Shown: positions 45,275 to 55,388 of the stretch, piece after piece
How positions within the stretch are numbered: position 1 is the first letter of the stretch
How the letters are laid out: every line of letters starts with the position of its first letter
NCBI RefSeq assembly: GCF_001610875.1
Contig: NZ_CP011272.1
Coordinates: 1,159,988-1,223,987 of the forward strand
Origin: Pirellula sp. SH-Sr6A
GTDB taxonomy: Bacteria > Planctomycetota > Planctomycetia > Pirellulales > Pirellulaceae
DNA: 64,000 bases
Direction of reading: 5' to 3'
Position numbers and translations under genes: made by a program
The notes under the pieces: model-generated
Databases searched by the model: none
What the model was told of the DNA's origin: nothing
The model's input: the letters and a program-made list of their open reading frames with translations, nothing else

Positions 45275-46738
45275 CTACGAGCCAGGGTTCCCAGCGTCTT
45301 GAGGCATGGATGCATTCCACTGCATCACCTGGCGATGCAATTCACGAACGACGGAAGGCTCGCTCTCGGCTCGATTCGCCTTTTCCGAGACATCCATTTC
45401 CAAGTCATAGAGCTGGGGATCCGAACCGTCATAGTTGACGTAATACTTCCACTTGCCGTGGCGGACCGACAGGTCGGGATTGTCTTCTTGAAAACCGGCC
45501 CCAAATCCAGGGCGATCGGGAGGACGTCGCCAGAAGATGGGTGCTTGCCTAGTCCCTCGTTCTTTCCCGAGCAAGGTGCGCGATAGGTCTTCTCCATCCA
45601 ATGCGATACCCGAAGGCAACGAGACATCGCACAGCGTGTAGAGAGATCGATTGAGATCCAGTGCGCACAGGACAGACTGATCGTTTGTCGTCCCTGTGGC
45701 ATTCGCGTCCAAGTAGCTAGGCCCCCATACCACCAGCGGCGACCGTACGCCCCCTTCATAAAGCCATGTCTTGGCCCCGCGGAATGGCTCGCAATTCCCG
45801 GCACCGAACTCTGGACCATTGTCCGAGCATAATAGGATCAAGGTATTGTTGCGAAGAGAGGCGTCGTCACGGATGTGATCGAACAGAACCCCAAGCTGCT
45901 CGTCCATAGAGTCCAGCACGCTCCGGTAGAGCGCTCGCTTGTTATTGCCCCATTTGGCCAAAGGAGGAAAGAAGGGTGAATGAACATCGTCAGGCCATAG
46001 ATTGATGTAGAAAGGTTTCTCGGCCGCAACGGCCTCATCGATGAATTGGATCGCATTCTTGACGAATCCACCGGTAATTTCTGATCGCTGCATCCACGTC
46101 ACCGGCGCACCCAATCGTTCTGCATCTTCCCAAATGCGTTTGGGTTCCGTCCACTCCGGTCTCAGGGTAAGGGGCAAAAGCTTAGGCCCCATTCCTTCGA
46201 AGTTTGTAAGGCTACGGTCGAACCCGTAGGTTGCGATCGAAGGGGCATCGTCGACATCCCTCTGCCCTCCCATATGCCACTTTCCAAAATGCCCAGTTGC
46301 ATAACCGCTTCGCTGTAGCTCGCGGGCAAGCATCGGAGCGGCCGGATCCAGCCACTGCGCCACCCCGCGTTCCTCATTGCTTTTGCGATTGTTCAGATAG
46401 GACGTTATCCGCCAGCGATGAGGATATTGCCCGGTTGCTAATGCCACACGAGACGGGGAGCAAATGGGGGAGTTCACATAAAACTGAGTGAATCTCAGCC
46501 CCTCTTTTGCGAGACGATCTATGTTCTGGGTCTCAGGCCGTTTGCCTCCGAAACAGGATAGATCCGCCCACCCCATGTCGTCGATCAGCAAGACAATCAC
46601 ATTGGGACGCGCCGCTGCCGAAGAAAGTTGGGGTGTCACGACCCACCCTATGCACAAAGCAATACCGCAAAGGAGCGACTGGAGAACCGATGAGTACGGA
46701 ACGCGAAACTGCGAGCTTAGGTATACTGAGGATCTCAT
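45275..46738 (-). CDS. Sulfatase (arylsulfatase A-like, formylglycine type)
   Basis: 487 residues with a signal peptide (about 1-43). It has VIVLLIDDMGWADLSCFGG with the metal-binding DD (53-54) and ICSPSRVALATGQYPHRW, where C93 in C-S-P-S-R is the residue turned into formylglycine. LGHFGKWHMGG-like, LCSDNGPE and LYDLEMDVSEKAN segments are typical of the S1 family. The length is usual. It hydrolyses sulfate esters of glycans; many such enzymes mark planctomycetes. Divergent from the DUF1592 gene. Confidence 0.9.
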   Translation of the reverse strand: MRSSVYLSSQFRVPYSSVLQSLLCGIALCIGWVVTPQLSSAAARPNVIVLLIDDMGWADLSCFGGKRPETQNIDRLAKEGLRFTQFYVNSPICSPSRVALATGQYPHRWRITSYLNNRKSNEERGVAQWLDPAAPMLARELQRSGYATGHFGKWHMGGQRDVDDAPSIATYGFDRSLTNFEGMGPKLLPLTLRPEWTEPKRIWEDAERLGAPVTWMQRSEITGGFVKNAIQFIDEAVAAEKPFYINLWPDDVHSPFFPPLAKWGNNKRALYRSVLDSMDEQLGVLFDHIRDDASLRNNTLILLCSDNGPEFGAGNCEPFRGAKTWLYEGGVRSPLVVWGPSYLDANATGTTNDQSVLCALDLNRSLYTLCDVSLPSGIALDGEDLSRTLLGKERGTRQAPIFWRRPPDRPGFGAGFQEDNPDLSVRHGKWKYYVNYDGSDPQLYDLEMDVSEKANRAESEPSVVRELHRQVMQWNASMPQDAGNPGS

Positions 46739-46879
46739 GGAAGGATACGAGCTGCCATTTCAATGACGGGAGAGGAACGAAGGGGAATCCACCGAGGAGT
46801 CACCCCAGGCTGTGCACGGCTATAGCATAGCACTCTCTCCTTATCGGGGCTCCCGAACAATCCCCCAACTCGAGCAACT

Positions 46880-49417
46880 ATGCCGTACTTCTTCTCACCC
46901 TTTCTCGCGCTCTGCCTTTTTTGCTTTGCAGGTACCCTCAGCAGCTATGGCGACGAGGTGGGCAAAGTCCCCACACAAGTCCAATCGCTCTTTGGAACTT
47001 ATTGCATCGAGTGCCATCGCGATGGAGCTGACGCGAGCGAGTTCCGATTGGATGCTTCGTTAACGGGAGATTTTAGTTCGCTCGGTACGCGCGCGCGTTG
47101 GGGAGAGATTGTGAATGTCTTGAACAGTCACGAAATGCCCCCTGAGGATGAGCCCCAACCTCCGACGGACATGGTTTCGGGGGTCGTGGATTGGATCACG
47201 GCTCAACTGGTAGCTGCGGAGAGAGAGCTTCGCGAGAATCGAGTCGTCATGCGGCGACTTAATCGCAACGAGTACCGAAACTCGGTGCGAGATTTGACCG
47301 GTGTGGAACCCGACATTTCCGGCTTCCCCCAAGATCCGCTGGCGAGTGGATTTGACAACGTGGGTGCCGCGCTCACATTCAGTCCTACGCAGCTCGAACT
47401 CTACTTGGATACCGCAAAGCAGGTGATGCAAAAAGCCCTCGTAGAAGGCTCCCCCCCCTCAACGATCCGTTGGCGATTTGAAATCGACGCTGGAGACTCC
47501 GACTCCCACCGCGTTCAAGTCGATGGCCAGCGCCCCATTGTCAACGGGGGCAAGAATCCAGTCGTGGAGGGGTTTAAGGTGTTGCATCACGAGTCTTGGG
47601 ACAAGAAGCTCAATGTTCGCGATTTCGCCATGAAGGAACCGGGATCGTATCGGGTCCGTATTCGGGCTGCCGGGCGCATTCCCGATCGCGATGAAGTCGT
47701 CCGCTCCGCCCGCGAGATCCTTCAAAAAAGGTTCGACGATCAAATGACGAAAACTCCCGATCGGGAGAAATGGCATCGGCAACAATTGGATCGAGATCTC
47801 CAACACTTCGCCTCCGACGCCATGTACAGGTACGGGCCACCTCGATTGAAATTGATCCAAGAGTTAGGAGGTCAGCCTCGCACGATTGCCGAGTTCGATG
47901 TCTCGCACCCTCGTTCCAATCCCCACACTTACGAGATACCTGTCGAATTCACGACACAGAAGGCTGGCCTAACGATCGAGTACGCATACTCGATCCCCAA
48001 GGTCCTTGAGAATTTCTGGATGCAGGGCAATGATGCGTTCGCGCGTCCCGAGTTGTTCGTCGATTGGCTCGAAATCGAGGGTCCCTTGGTTCCCAGTTGG
48101 CCACCACCTTCTCACCAAAGTCTCCTGCTCCCACATGAAGGCACGAATAGCTCGACGGGACCGATCGATCGAAAGCAAGCGATGACGGCAATCGAGACCT
48201 TCACGACTCGAGCATTCCGACGCCCGGTGACGGAACAAGACGTTGCCCCCTACAAAGCAACATTCGAAGCGTCGAAGAAGGAGGGAATGTCGGACATCGG
48301 AGCGTTACGCAATGCCCTCTCTGCGGTTTTGGTTTCGCCCAACTTTTTGTTCCTGGCCGAGGAGTCGGAAACAGAGAGACTTTCTGCGTACGCGTTGGCA
48401 TCCCGTTTGTCCTACTTTCTGTGGTCTTCTTGTCCCGATCAAGCGTTGTTGGATGCTGCGGCGCGAGGGGAATTGAAACCTGGCCCCCTATTGCGTCATC
48501 AAGTCGAGCGAATGCTTGCAGATCCTAAGTCCGAGGAACTGGTGCGAAACTTCACAGACCAATGGCTGGGACTTCGTGAAGTCGGTGCGAATCCTCCGGC
48601 ACCAGACTTGTATCCCCACTACGATCGCCATCTCGAAATTTCGATGATCGAGGAAGGTCGAGCTCTTTTCCGTACAATTCTGCGGGACGAAAAAAGCGTG
48701 CTCGACTTCATTGACCCAGACTATTTAGTCATCAACGAACGCTTAGCCCGATTCTACGAAATCGAAGGAATTCGCGGCGACGCGTTCCAGCAAGTAGCCT
48801 TGCCGAAAGAGAGTCCTCGCGGAGGGATTCTGACTCAGACCGCAATGCTCTCGATCACATCGAATGGCACTCGGACTTCTCCGGTCAAGCGAGGGACTTG
48901 GGTGCTCAAGAATATCCTAGGAACAGACCCTGGCCTTCCCGTTGCCAATGCTGGAGACATTGCCCCAAAGGTGCCTGGTATCGACAAAGCGACTGTTCGC
49001 GATCGATTGGAGATCCATCGGGAGCTACCCCAGTGCGCTCGGTGTCACGACAAGATCGACCCCCTTGGACTAGCCCTCGAGAACTTCAATGCTTCTGGCC
49101 AATATCGAAAGCAAGAAGGCTTTGGATACAAGGGACGCATTGAGAAAGAGGATCCGATCATCGACGCGTCCGCCAAACTCCCCGACGGGACTCTCATCCA
49201 GGGGCCCGTCGAACTGAAGAAGGCTATTCGCAAGCAAGAAGATAAGTTCTTGAATTGTTTGGCAGGGAAACTGTTGACCTATGCAGTAGGACGCGAGCTG
49301 ACCATCGCAGATGAACCGACTGTCAGAGAGATTATTTCCGAGACGAAGGGAAACGGATCGACGCTTAAGGAGTTGATCCTCGCTGTAACTAGCTCTAGCA
49401 CGTTTCATGCCCCGTGA
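46880..49417 (+). CDS. Planctomycete cytochrome-like DUF1592/1588/1585/1587/1595 protein
   Basis: 845 residues with a signal peptide. The N-terminal cytochrome-like box has CIECH (C42, C45, H46). Segments follow the family order: VVMRRLNRNEYRNSVRDLTG (DUF1587), a carbohydrate-binding-like beta region, AFRRPVTEQDV (DUF1595), LASRLSYFLWSSCPD and DQWLGLREV (DUF1592), RGGILTQTAMLSITSNGTRT and CARCHDKIDPLG (C719, C722; DUF1588), and a final KLLTYAVGREL (DUF1585). Proteins of this kind occur next to DUF1552 genes and are presumed to handle polysaccharides; the reaction is not known. Confidence 0.9.
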   Translation: MPYFFSPFLALCLFCFAGTLSSYGDEVGKVPTQVQSLFGTYCIECHRDGADASEFRLDASLTGDFSSLGTRARWGEIVNVLNSHEMPPEDEPQPPTDMVSGVVDWITAQLVAAERELRENRVVMRRLNRNEYRNSVRDLTGVEPDISGFPQDPLASGFDNVGAALTFSPTQLELYLDTAKQVMQKALVEGSPPSTIRWRFEIDAGDSDSHRVQVDGQRPIVNGGKNPVVEGFKVLHHESWDKKLNVRDFAMKEPGSYRVRIRAAGRIPDRDEVVRSAREILQKRFDDQMTKTPDREKWHRQQLDRDLQHFASDAMYRYGPPRLKLIQELGGQPRTIAEFDVSHPRSNPHTYEIPVEFTTQKAGLTIEYAYSIPKVLENFWMQGNDAFARPELFVDWLEIEGPLVPSWPPPSHQSLLLPHEGTNSSTGPIDRKQAMTAIETFTTRAFRRPVTEQDVAPYKATFEASKKEGMSDIGALRNALSAVLVSPNFLFLAEESETERLSAYALASRLSYFLWSSCPDQALLDAAARGELKPGPLLRHQVERMLADPKSEELVRNFTDQWLGLREVGANPPAPDLYPHYDRHLEISMIEEGRALFRTILRDEKSVLDFIDPDYLVINERLARFYEIEGIRGDAFQQVALPKESPRGGILTQTAMLSITSNGTRTSPVKRGTWVLKNILGTDPGLPVANAGDIAPKVPGIDKATVRDRLEIHRELPQCARCHDKIDPLGLALENFNASGQYRKQEGFGYKGRIEKEDPIIDASAKLPDGTLIQGPVELKKAIRKQEDKFLNCLAGKLLTYAVGRELTIADEPTVREIISETKGNGSTLKELILAVTSSSTFHAP

Positions 49418-49502
49418 GTCGCAGCCGCAGTGTGACTTTCAAGCAGGATGGGGATGTGTGAACTAGCATGAACATACGAGATCCACAAATCAGGAGTGAG
49501 AG

Positions 49503-50843
49503 ATGAAGCGTTTGAATCGAAGGCACATTCTGCGAGGAGCTGGCGTCGCGTTGGCATTGCCGTTTCTGGACGCGATGTCCCCTTGGGAGATTTCGTCCGC
49601 GTTGGCCGCCGAGTCCAAGTTTCGGCCTCGTGCGGAATCGACGATCGTGCAGCCACGTGTGGTGTTCTGTTATGTTCCCAATGGCGTCAACATCCTCCAA
49701 TGGCAACCGAAAGAGGTCGGTCCGAATTACACCTTGTCGCCGACCCTCAAGGTCTTGGAGGAGATCCGCGACGACTTTACGGTGGTATCGGGATTGGGGC
49801 ACCCTCGCTGCACCGGTGGCCATAGCGGTGCAGACACTTGGCTTACGGGCGCGGACCTTCGTTCGGTTCCGGGAAAGGACTATGCCAACTCCCTTTCGGT
49901 GGACCAGCTGATTGCAGAGAGTTTGGGGACCGAAACTCGTTTCGCTTCCCAGCAATGGTCGGATCAATCCGGAACCGGTTCCGCAGGCCATTCCCATACC
50001 CTTTCGTTCGATCGCAATGGAACCCCCCTTCCCGCAGAGGATTCCCCGAAGCGAATCTTCGAGAGGCTTTTTGTTCCGGAGTCCGCGGGCGACCGGGAGG
50101 CTACGCTACGTCGGTATGCGGAACGACGATCGGTTCTGGACAATGTCCTTGAAGAATCGAAGAGACTAGCTCGGCGAATTGGGAAGGAAGATCAGAGAAA
50201 GCTGGATGAATACATGGGAAGCGTTCGTAGTACCGAACAACGAATCGAGCGACTCGAGAGCTGGATCGATCGTCCGAAACCTTCCGTGGATCCACCCCTC
50301 TTGCAACTCGCCATGCAACCCCACAATGCGCACGACCGACCGATGTGGATCGATGTCATGCTCGAGCTAGCCTACCTTTCCTTCATTACGGACTCGACGC
50401 GAGTGATTTCGTTCGAATGGTCGCGCGAGGCCGGCGGATTCGGCGGCGGCGGGGAAAACCATCACGAGCTGTCGCATCATGGCGGCGACGCGGGCATGCT
50501 AGAGAAGCTTGCGACGATCGATCGCTTTCATCTGGAGAGGCTCAAGCGATTTTTGGGGTTTTTGCGACAGACCCGAGAGTCCGATGGCTCGATGCTCGAT
50601 CGCACGATCGTAGTTTTTGGATCGGGGATGAATAGCGGGGAGGGAGGGGACCATTCGCCCAAGAATCTACCATTGCTAGTCGCAGGAGGAAGCAAACTGG
50701 GACTTCGTCACAATCGCCATGTCCATTTCGAATCCGAAAAGAGCCCACCTCTGTCTAATCTACTTCTCGAACTAACACAACGCATTGGGATCGAAACGGA
50801 TTCGTTCAGCGATGCCACAGGAGCAAGCATCCTATCTGCTTGA
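49503..50843 (+). CDS. DUF1552-domain protein
   Basis: 446 residues. A twin-arginine-like N-terminus (MKRLNRRHILRGAGVALALP) predicts export. The family-typical GVNILQWQPKEVGPNY, FTVVSGLGHP, GHSGADTWLTG, SVDQLIAESLGTET and FGGGGENHHELSHHGGD-like segments are present. DUF1552 genes follow DUF1592 genes in planctomycetes; here the gap is 85 bp on the same strand, so they form an operon. Function is inferred only from this pairing. Confidence 0.9.
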   Translation: MKRLNRRHILRGAGVALALPFLDAMSPWEISSALAAESKFRPRAESTIVQPRVVFCYVPNGVNILQWQPKEVGPNYTLSPTLKVLEEIRDDFTVVSGLGHPRCTGGHSGADTWLTGADLRSVPGKDYANSLSVDQLIAESLGTETRFASQQWSDQSGTGSAGHSHTLSFDRNGTPLPAEDSPKRIFERLFVPESAGDREATLRRYAERRSVLDNVLEESKRLARRIGKEDQRKLDEYMGSVRSTEQRIERLESWIDRPKPSVDPPLLQLAMQPHNAHDRPMWIDVMLELAYLSFITDSTRVISFEWSREAGGFGGGGENHHELSHHGGDAGMLEKLATIDRFHLERLKRFLGFLRQTRESDGSMLDRTIVVFGSGMNSGEGGDHSPKNLPLLVAGGSKLGLRHNRHVHFESEKSPPLSNLLLELTQRIGIETDSFSDATGASILSA

Positions 50844-50985
50844 ATATCTCCACCTCCCTCTAGGTTTGATTTGCGGGGCGGCGCGCACCCATCCATAATC
50901 GCATGGCGTGTTCTTTATTCGTCGTTCCATGCAGGCGGAGCATGGAGCTTGGCAATTATTCTTCTGTCTACGAGGCCAGTTAGAA

Positions 50986-52530
50986 ATGCGTATCCTTGCC
51001 TACAAAAGGTTATTGTGTGGCATTGCCACTCTCGGCATCACCGCCCCGGTCTTTTCGGCATCCGCACAAGACATCACGAAACGGGAGGCCGAAGGGCAAA
51101 ATGTCGCGACGCCAGCGGATTTCGATCCCGCGTCTCGAACCCAGGAGACGTTGCTTCGACTGATAGACGAAGGGAAGAACCGCAATCAAACCATGGCACA
51201 TCTTCGCTATCTCTGTGAAGAAATAGGACCTCGGTTAACGGGTTCTACCCGTTTGGAACGTGCTTGCCATTGGGCTGCAGATCGGTTTCGAGCCTTCGGA
51301 TTACAAAATGTTGCACTAAAGCCATGGGGCGAGATTCCTGTTCGCTTCGATCGAGGTGAATGCAAAGGAAGAATCGTCACGCCCGTTGTCAGGGAAATGG
51401 AGTTCACTGCAAAGGCTTGGTCGGTAGGAACAGAAGGTCCGAAACAAGGTCCGGTCGTCCGCGAACCACAGTCCCCGGAAGAGCTTGATTCGGTCGCAGA
51501 CCGTCTGGAGGGAGCATGGATATTGCGCCCGGCAGGAGCCAAACCTTCAATCGTTGTGGATCGATTGAACCATGCAGGTATCGCAGGATTTATTTCCACC
51601 GCGACTGCAGAGATCGTCAATACAGGCGGCGTTAAGGGAGTAACCCAGCTAAAGATGGCGGACATACCCCCGATCCCGACAGTAACCATTCGCCGATCGG
51701 ACTACGATGCGATCAACAGCCGAATCATGGATGGAGAAAAAATTGTCGTCGAATTTGACTTGAAACATACCCTCGTCGAAGGCCCCTTCCCGGTTTACAA
51801 CACCGTCGCCGAGATTCCAGGATCGACCATGCCGGAAGAAATTGTCATCATCTCCGCACATCTCGATAGCTGGGACGGACCGGGATCCCAAGGAACAGTC
51901 GACAATGGAACAGGGTCCGCTGTGACCATCGAAGCGGCTCGTATCCTGACTGCGATCGGTGCGAAACCCAAGAGGACCATCCGATTCATCCTTTGGTCCG
52001 GAGAGGAGCAGGGACTGCTCGGCTCGAAGGCATACGTACAACAATTGACAGAGGTAGAGCGTAAGCGGATTTCAGCGGTGTTTGTCGATGACAGTGGCAC
52101 CAATCAGCAAGCCTCGTTGACGTGCGTCGAACCGATGGCCGCGATGCTCAGAGAAGCGATCCTACCGATGAACTTCGCGTTTCCCCATGCACCCATCAAA
52201 CTGAATGTCGCCCCCCGAATGCCTCGCGGAGGTGCTAGCGACCACAGCCCTTTCAATGCGGTTGGCGTACCAGGTTTCTTCTGGGGCAAATCGGGGACAG
52301 CCGTTTATCGTCACGCTTGGCATACGCAGAACGATAGAATGGATCAAGCCGTACCAGAGTACTTAACGAAGAACTCCACCGTCTCCGCAATTGCAGCCCT
52401 CGTTCTCGCAGATGCCAACACGCTCCTGCCTCGAGCCCCCGTTCCTGCCGAAGAGAATCGTCGGCAGGAACTCCCAACCCCTGGTAGACCGCCACAACTG
52501 GACGATCCCTCCAACTTGGATGGCGACTAA
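50986..52530 (+). CDS. M28-family zinc peptidase
   Basis: 514 residues from the ATG at 50986, which opens a signal peptide (LLCGIATLGITAPVFSASA); an earlier TTG/ATG at 50908 would add 26 residues. The metal site is EEIVIISAHLDSWD (H, D), DNGTGSAVTIEAARIL, LWSGEEQGLLGSKAY (E-E catalytic base) and GGASDHSPFNAVGVPG (H). A PA-like insert sits at about residues 100-230. It is an aminopeptidase or glutamate carboxypeptidase-type enzyme secreted to the periplasm. It stands 9 bp from the convergent lipoprotein. Confidence 0.85.
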   Translation: MRILAYKRLLCGIATLGITAPVFSASAQDITKREAEGQNVATPADFDPASRTQETLLRLIDEGKNRNQTMAHLRYLCEEIGPRLTGSTRLERACHWAADRFRAFGLQNVALKPWGEIPVRFDRGECKGRIVTPVVREMEFTAKAWSVGTEGPKQGPVVREPQSPEELDSVADRLEGAWILRPAGAKPSIVVDRLNHAGIAGFISTATAEIVNTGGVKGVTQLKMADIPPIPTVTIRRSDYDAINSRIMDGEKIVVEFDLKHTLVEGPFPVYNTVAEIPGSTMPEEIVIISAHLDSWDGPGSQGTVDNGTGSAVTIEAARILTAIGAKPKRTIRFILWSGEEQGLLGSKAYVQQLTEVERKRISAVFVDDSGTNQQASLTCVEPMAAMLREAILPMNFAFPHAPIKLNVAPRMPRGGASDHSPFNAVGVPGFFWGKSGTAVYRHAWHTQNDRMDQAVPEYLTKNSTVSAIAALVLADANTLLPRAPVPAEENRRQELPTPGRPPQLDDPSNLDGD

Positions 52531-52539
52531 AGGGTTCGA

Positions 52540-52962
52540 TTACTTGCTTTGCAGCTCGAAATCGATCACGTTCTCTCCCGGCTCGACGGTCTTCGTTAAT
52601 TCCGTCCGGGTGTTGTATTTGGGAGGAATCTTCTCAGGAGGTTCCTTACCTCCGTCGGCATCGGAAGTGGATTGGTGAACCGTGGTAATATCCACTTTGT
52701 AAGAACCTGGGGCTGCCCCCAATGTATCTCGAATGTAGACCAGACGGTAAACCCCTTCTTCGTTGGTCAACCCTATCGACGGACGCCCCGTCTCAGGAAC
52801 AAATCGAACTTGCGCGTTCGCATAGGGTTTCCCATCCATGGTCACTTTCCCCGTGACCAAACTCATGGCAGAGTTGGAGTTGCAACCTGCGATCCATGTG
52901 AACAACGCGAAACACCCAACAGCAAAAAGAGAAGGTGACATTCTTAGCGCGGTCTGATTCAT
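52540..52962 (-). CDS. Small lipoprotein with a transthyretin/carboxypeptidase-regulatory-like domain
   Basis: 140 residues from the ATG at 52962, which starts a hydrophobic segment ending in a lipobox-like WIAGC (C near 26); the in-frame start at 53040 would place 26 extra residues before it. The mature part (VTGKVTMDGKPYANAQVRFV, then GVYRLVYI and GSYKVDITTVHQ) is the beta-sandwich typical of planctomycete carboxypeptidase-regulatory-like lipoproteins. It lies 100 bp downstream of the DUF1559 gene on the same strand, and such proteins often follow DUF1559 genes. Confidence 0.75.
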   Translation of the reverse strand: MNQTALRMSPSLFAVGCFALFTWIAGCNSNSAMSLVTGKVTMDGKPYANAQVRFVPETGRPSIGLTNEEGVYRLVYIRDTLGAAPGSYKVDITTVHQSTSDADGGKEPPEKIPPKYNTRTELTKTVEPGENVIDFELQSK

Positions 52963-53062
52963 ATCAAGAAATATTCCAATTCGAGTAACGGCAAATCGAG
53001 TGACGGCAGATGGTGCGTTGCCACCATCTGCCTTAAACATGCAGCATAAGAATCGTTACGTC

Positions 53063-54046
53063 TTACAACTCTCCGATCGGAGTGCCGTCACCACGATCTG
53101 CCAATGCAGTTTGAACCGCGAACTCGATTGTTTCGGATAGGAATTGAATCGATCCATCCGCCAGTGCGACATTGAGACCACCGGTATGGGCACCCGTGAG
53201 CGCAACGTTGACGTCATAAGGATTGCTGTTCCCTGAGCCGCCAAACGTGCCGATTGGGTATCGAACGGTGGTTACGTTTTGGGTCCAGTTGCCAGCTCCT
53301 GCCCCGTTCCCCCAAGCGCCACCTCTCCAACCGCAGCTTCGGCGATCGATCTTGTTTAGGTTCGCGTCGTAAAAGTAATCGCTTTGCTCACCGATCATCA
53401 TCGTATTACTCGTTCCATCCGATGCACTCGCAAAACTAGCCGCACGACTGTTTGTACCGATCGGAGTAAGCATGCCGTTGTGAACAGCGATCCCGTAGAT
53501 GTTCGTCTGTGGATCGGTCGACGCCACAGTGGTTGATCCTCCTCGCCAGTAGGAACCTGCGATACCAACATAGTTGATCATCTGCAGAGTGACCGAACCG
53601 TTCGAATGCGTGGTGTAATTCTGTGTTTTGGGAAGAGGACTCGACGGACATTCCAATCCTGGTACTCGAAGGTTGTTGAGTAAATTGAAGTTGGTCACAG
53701 GGGTAGGGCCATCCTGCATCGTGAAATCTCCTACGAACTCGAGCCCGCTGTAAACGTTGTTTTGCTCGATGTAAGGCATGATACGGACAATCCAAGACAC
53801 CCCGCGCTGTCTAGTCCCTACAGCCCCCAGTTGTGGGGATGCCGAAAACGGCAGCTTGTTGAATGCGGAATGGTAATTGTGCATCGCAAGCCCCAGCTGC
53901 TTGAGATTGTTTGAGCATTGCATCCGTCTCGCCGCTTCCCGCGCCGCTTGGACGGCAGGTAGCAACAGACCCACCAAAATGCCAATAATCGCGATGACAA
54001 CCAAGAGCTCCACCAAGGTAAATCCCACACGTCTCGTGGACTTCAT
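53063..54046 (-). CDS. DUF1559 prepilin-like protein (H-X9-DG)
   Basis: 327 residues from the ATG at 54046, which has GGAAGG about 8 bases upstream. The prepilin peptidase site and hydrophobic helix RVGFTLVELLVVIAIIGILV lead to AREAARRMQCSNNLKQLG and MHNYHSAFNKLP, then the C-terminal HTGGLNVALADGS, the H-X9-DG signature. These type IV pilin-like proteins are expanded in planctomycetes and function outside the cell; the cargo or partner is unknown. Confidence 0.92.
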   Translation of the reverse strand: MKSTRRVGFTLVELLVVIAIIGILVGLLLPAVQAAREAARRMQCSNNLKQLGLAMHNYHSAFNKLPFSASPQLGAVGTRQRGVSWIVRIMPYIEQNNVYSGLEFVGDFTMQDGPTPVTNFNLLNNLRVPGLECPSSPLPKTQNYTTHSNGSVTLQMINYVGIAGSYWRGGSTTVASTDPQTNIYGIAVHNGMLTPIGTNSRAASFASASDGTSNTMMIGEQSDYFYDANLNKIDRRSCGWRGGAWGNGAGAGNWTQNVTTVRYPIGTFGGSGNSNPYDVNVALTGAHTGGLNVALADGSIQFLSETIEFAVQTALADRGDGTPIGEL

Positions 54047-54397
54047 AACAAAACCTTCCATCAGATCGAGGTCAATAAGATTCCATGGCGAGCCGAATAC
54101 GATAGAGAGGTATCGCAGAGAGAATGCTCGCTTCTCCGAACACTAACCGGATGCAAATCCATCGTCAACAATCTTATTTCCCGCACCAAATGCCACTTGC
54201 TACAGTCCCATCAAGGAAGCGCCCCGATCGGACTTAACGCGCACACAAAGGCGGCTATTCCGCATTAACTCGGAGCCACATTGAGATTTTGTTTTGCAAG
54301 AATCCCCCGTGCGATCTCACTTTCTTCGCGGGGCACGCTTCCTCAATCTCCTTACCGTTTCACCCTGGGCCCTGGCGAAGAAAGGGAATCGCAACGG
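54047..54397. other. Intergenic region upstream of the DUF1559 gene (351 bp)
   Basis: No gene is supported. On the minus strand it holds the leader of the DUF1559 gene and a weak promoter candidate (54140-54168); beyond that I see no terminator or repeat. Confidence 0.55.
54140..54168 (-). promoter_or_regulatory. Weak promoter candidate for the DUF1559 gene
   Basis: On the minus strand TTGACG, a 17-base spacer and TAGTGT sit about 95 bases before the start. The -10 element matches only three of six consensus positions. Confidence 0.3.
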
Positions 54398-55378
54398 CTA
54401 TTTGCGTACGTTGATGAGCCAATAGAGATAGGCCAGGTAGATAGCGACTCCCAACGCGCCTTCCCATCGAGAAATACGCCGACCTGTCACAAAGATCGGG
54501 ACTGCGCCGATCGCGACCGCCGCCATTAACGGAATATCGAACCAAAGGAGAGAGCGTTCAACCGGCAGTCCTCCGGGCGCGAGCATGCAGGGGATGCTCA
54601 GGATGATGAGGATGTTGTAGATACTGCTGCCGATCAAGTTCCCCACGGCGACATCCCTATCCCCCTTGATCGTGGAGAGAATCGTGGTCACCAACTCCGG
54701 AGCCGACGTCCCCATCGCGACGATGGTGAGCCCGATGGTTGTAGTCGAAACGCCAAAAATCGTCGCCAACTCGACAGCACCTCGCACCAGCACCTCCGCT
54801 CCTGCCACAGTGAGAATGATTCCCACAACAAGCACCGAAAAGTACCAAAACCCCTGGCGTTTCCGTGCGATCTTGGGAACCTCGTCAACGCTGTATTCTT
54901 CATTGAAGTCCGCTTGCGAGGCTCGTGACGCCCTGCGTGTAACGAGAATCAATGAAACGGTGTAAGCCACTCCAAACGAAAGCATCAGCAGTCCGTCCCA
55001 AAACGACAAGACGCCATCCCAAGCAAGGGTTGTCATGAGGCCTGCCGAAAATACGATCGCGGGGAGTTCCAGTTGAAAGACCTGGCCATGGAGCAGCAAG
55101 GGGTAGATGGCGGCGCTAAGCCCCATAATAAAAAGCAAGTTGAGAACATTGGTTCCTGCGATATTGCCGACCGCCAGCCCTCCATTTCCTTGTAAACCTG
55201 CAATCGTTCCAACCGCTAACTCCGGAGCGCTGGTCCCCACCGACACGATCGTCAGGCCGATCACCATCGGAGTAACTTTGAGGAAAGCAGCAACTTTCGA
55301 CGCACCGCGAACGACGAGCTCTGCTCCAAAGACGAGTACCACGAGCCCGACTAAAAATAAAAGGATGGCTACAAACAC
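54398..55378 (-). CDS. CaCA-family calcium/sodium antiporter (YrbG-like)
   Basis: 326 residues, about ten helices in two inverted halves. Each half has the alpha-repeat: VGTSAPELAVG with GNIAGTNVLN, and MGTSAPELVTT with GNLIGSSIYN. They form the ion-binding site for Ca2+/Na+ or Ca2+/H+ exchange. It lies 10 bp downstream of the universal stress protein gene on the same strand, so the two are likely cotranscribed. Confidence 0.9.
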   Translation of the reverse strand: MFVAILLFLVGLVVLVFGAELVVRGASKVAAFLKVTPMVIGLTIVSVGTSAPELAVGTIAGLQGNGGLAVGNIAGTNVLNLLFIMGLSAAIYPLLLHGQVFQLELPAIVFSAGLMTTLAWDGVLSFWDGLLMLSFGVAYTVSLILVTRRASRASQADFNEEYSVDEVPKIARKRQGFWYFSVLVVGIILTVAGAEVLVRGAVELATIFGVSTTTIGLTIVAMGTSAPELVTTILSTIKGDRDVAVGNLIGSSIYNILIILSIPCMLAPGGLPVERSLLWFDIPLMAAVAIGAVPIFVTGRRISRWEGALGVAIYLAYLYWLINVRK

Positions 55379-55388
55379 CGCACAGTCC

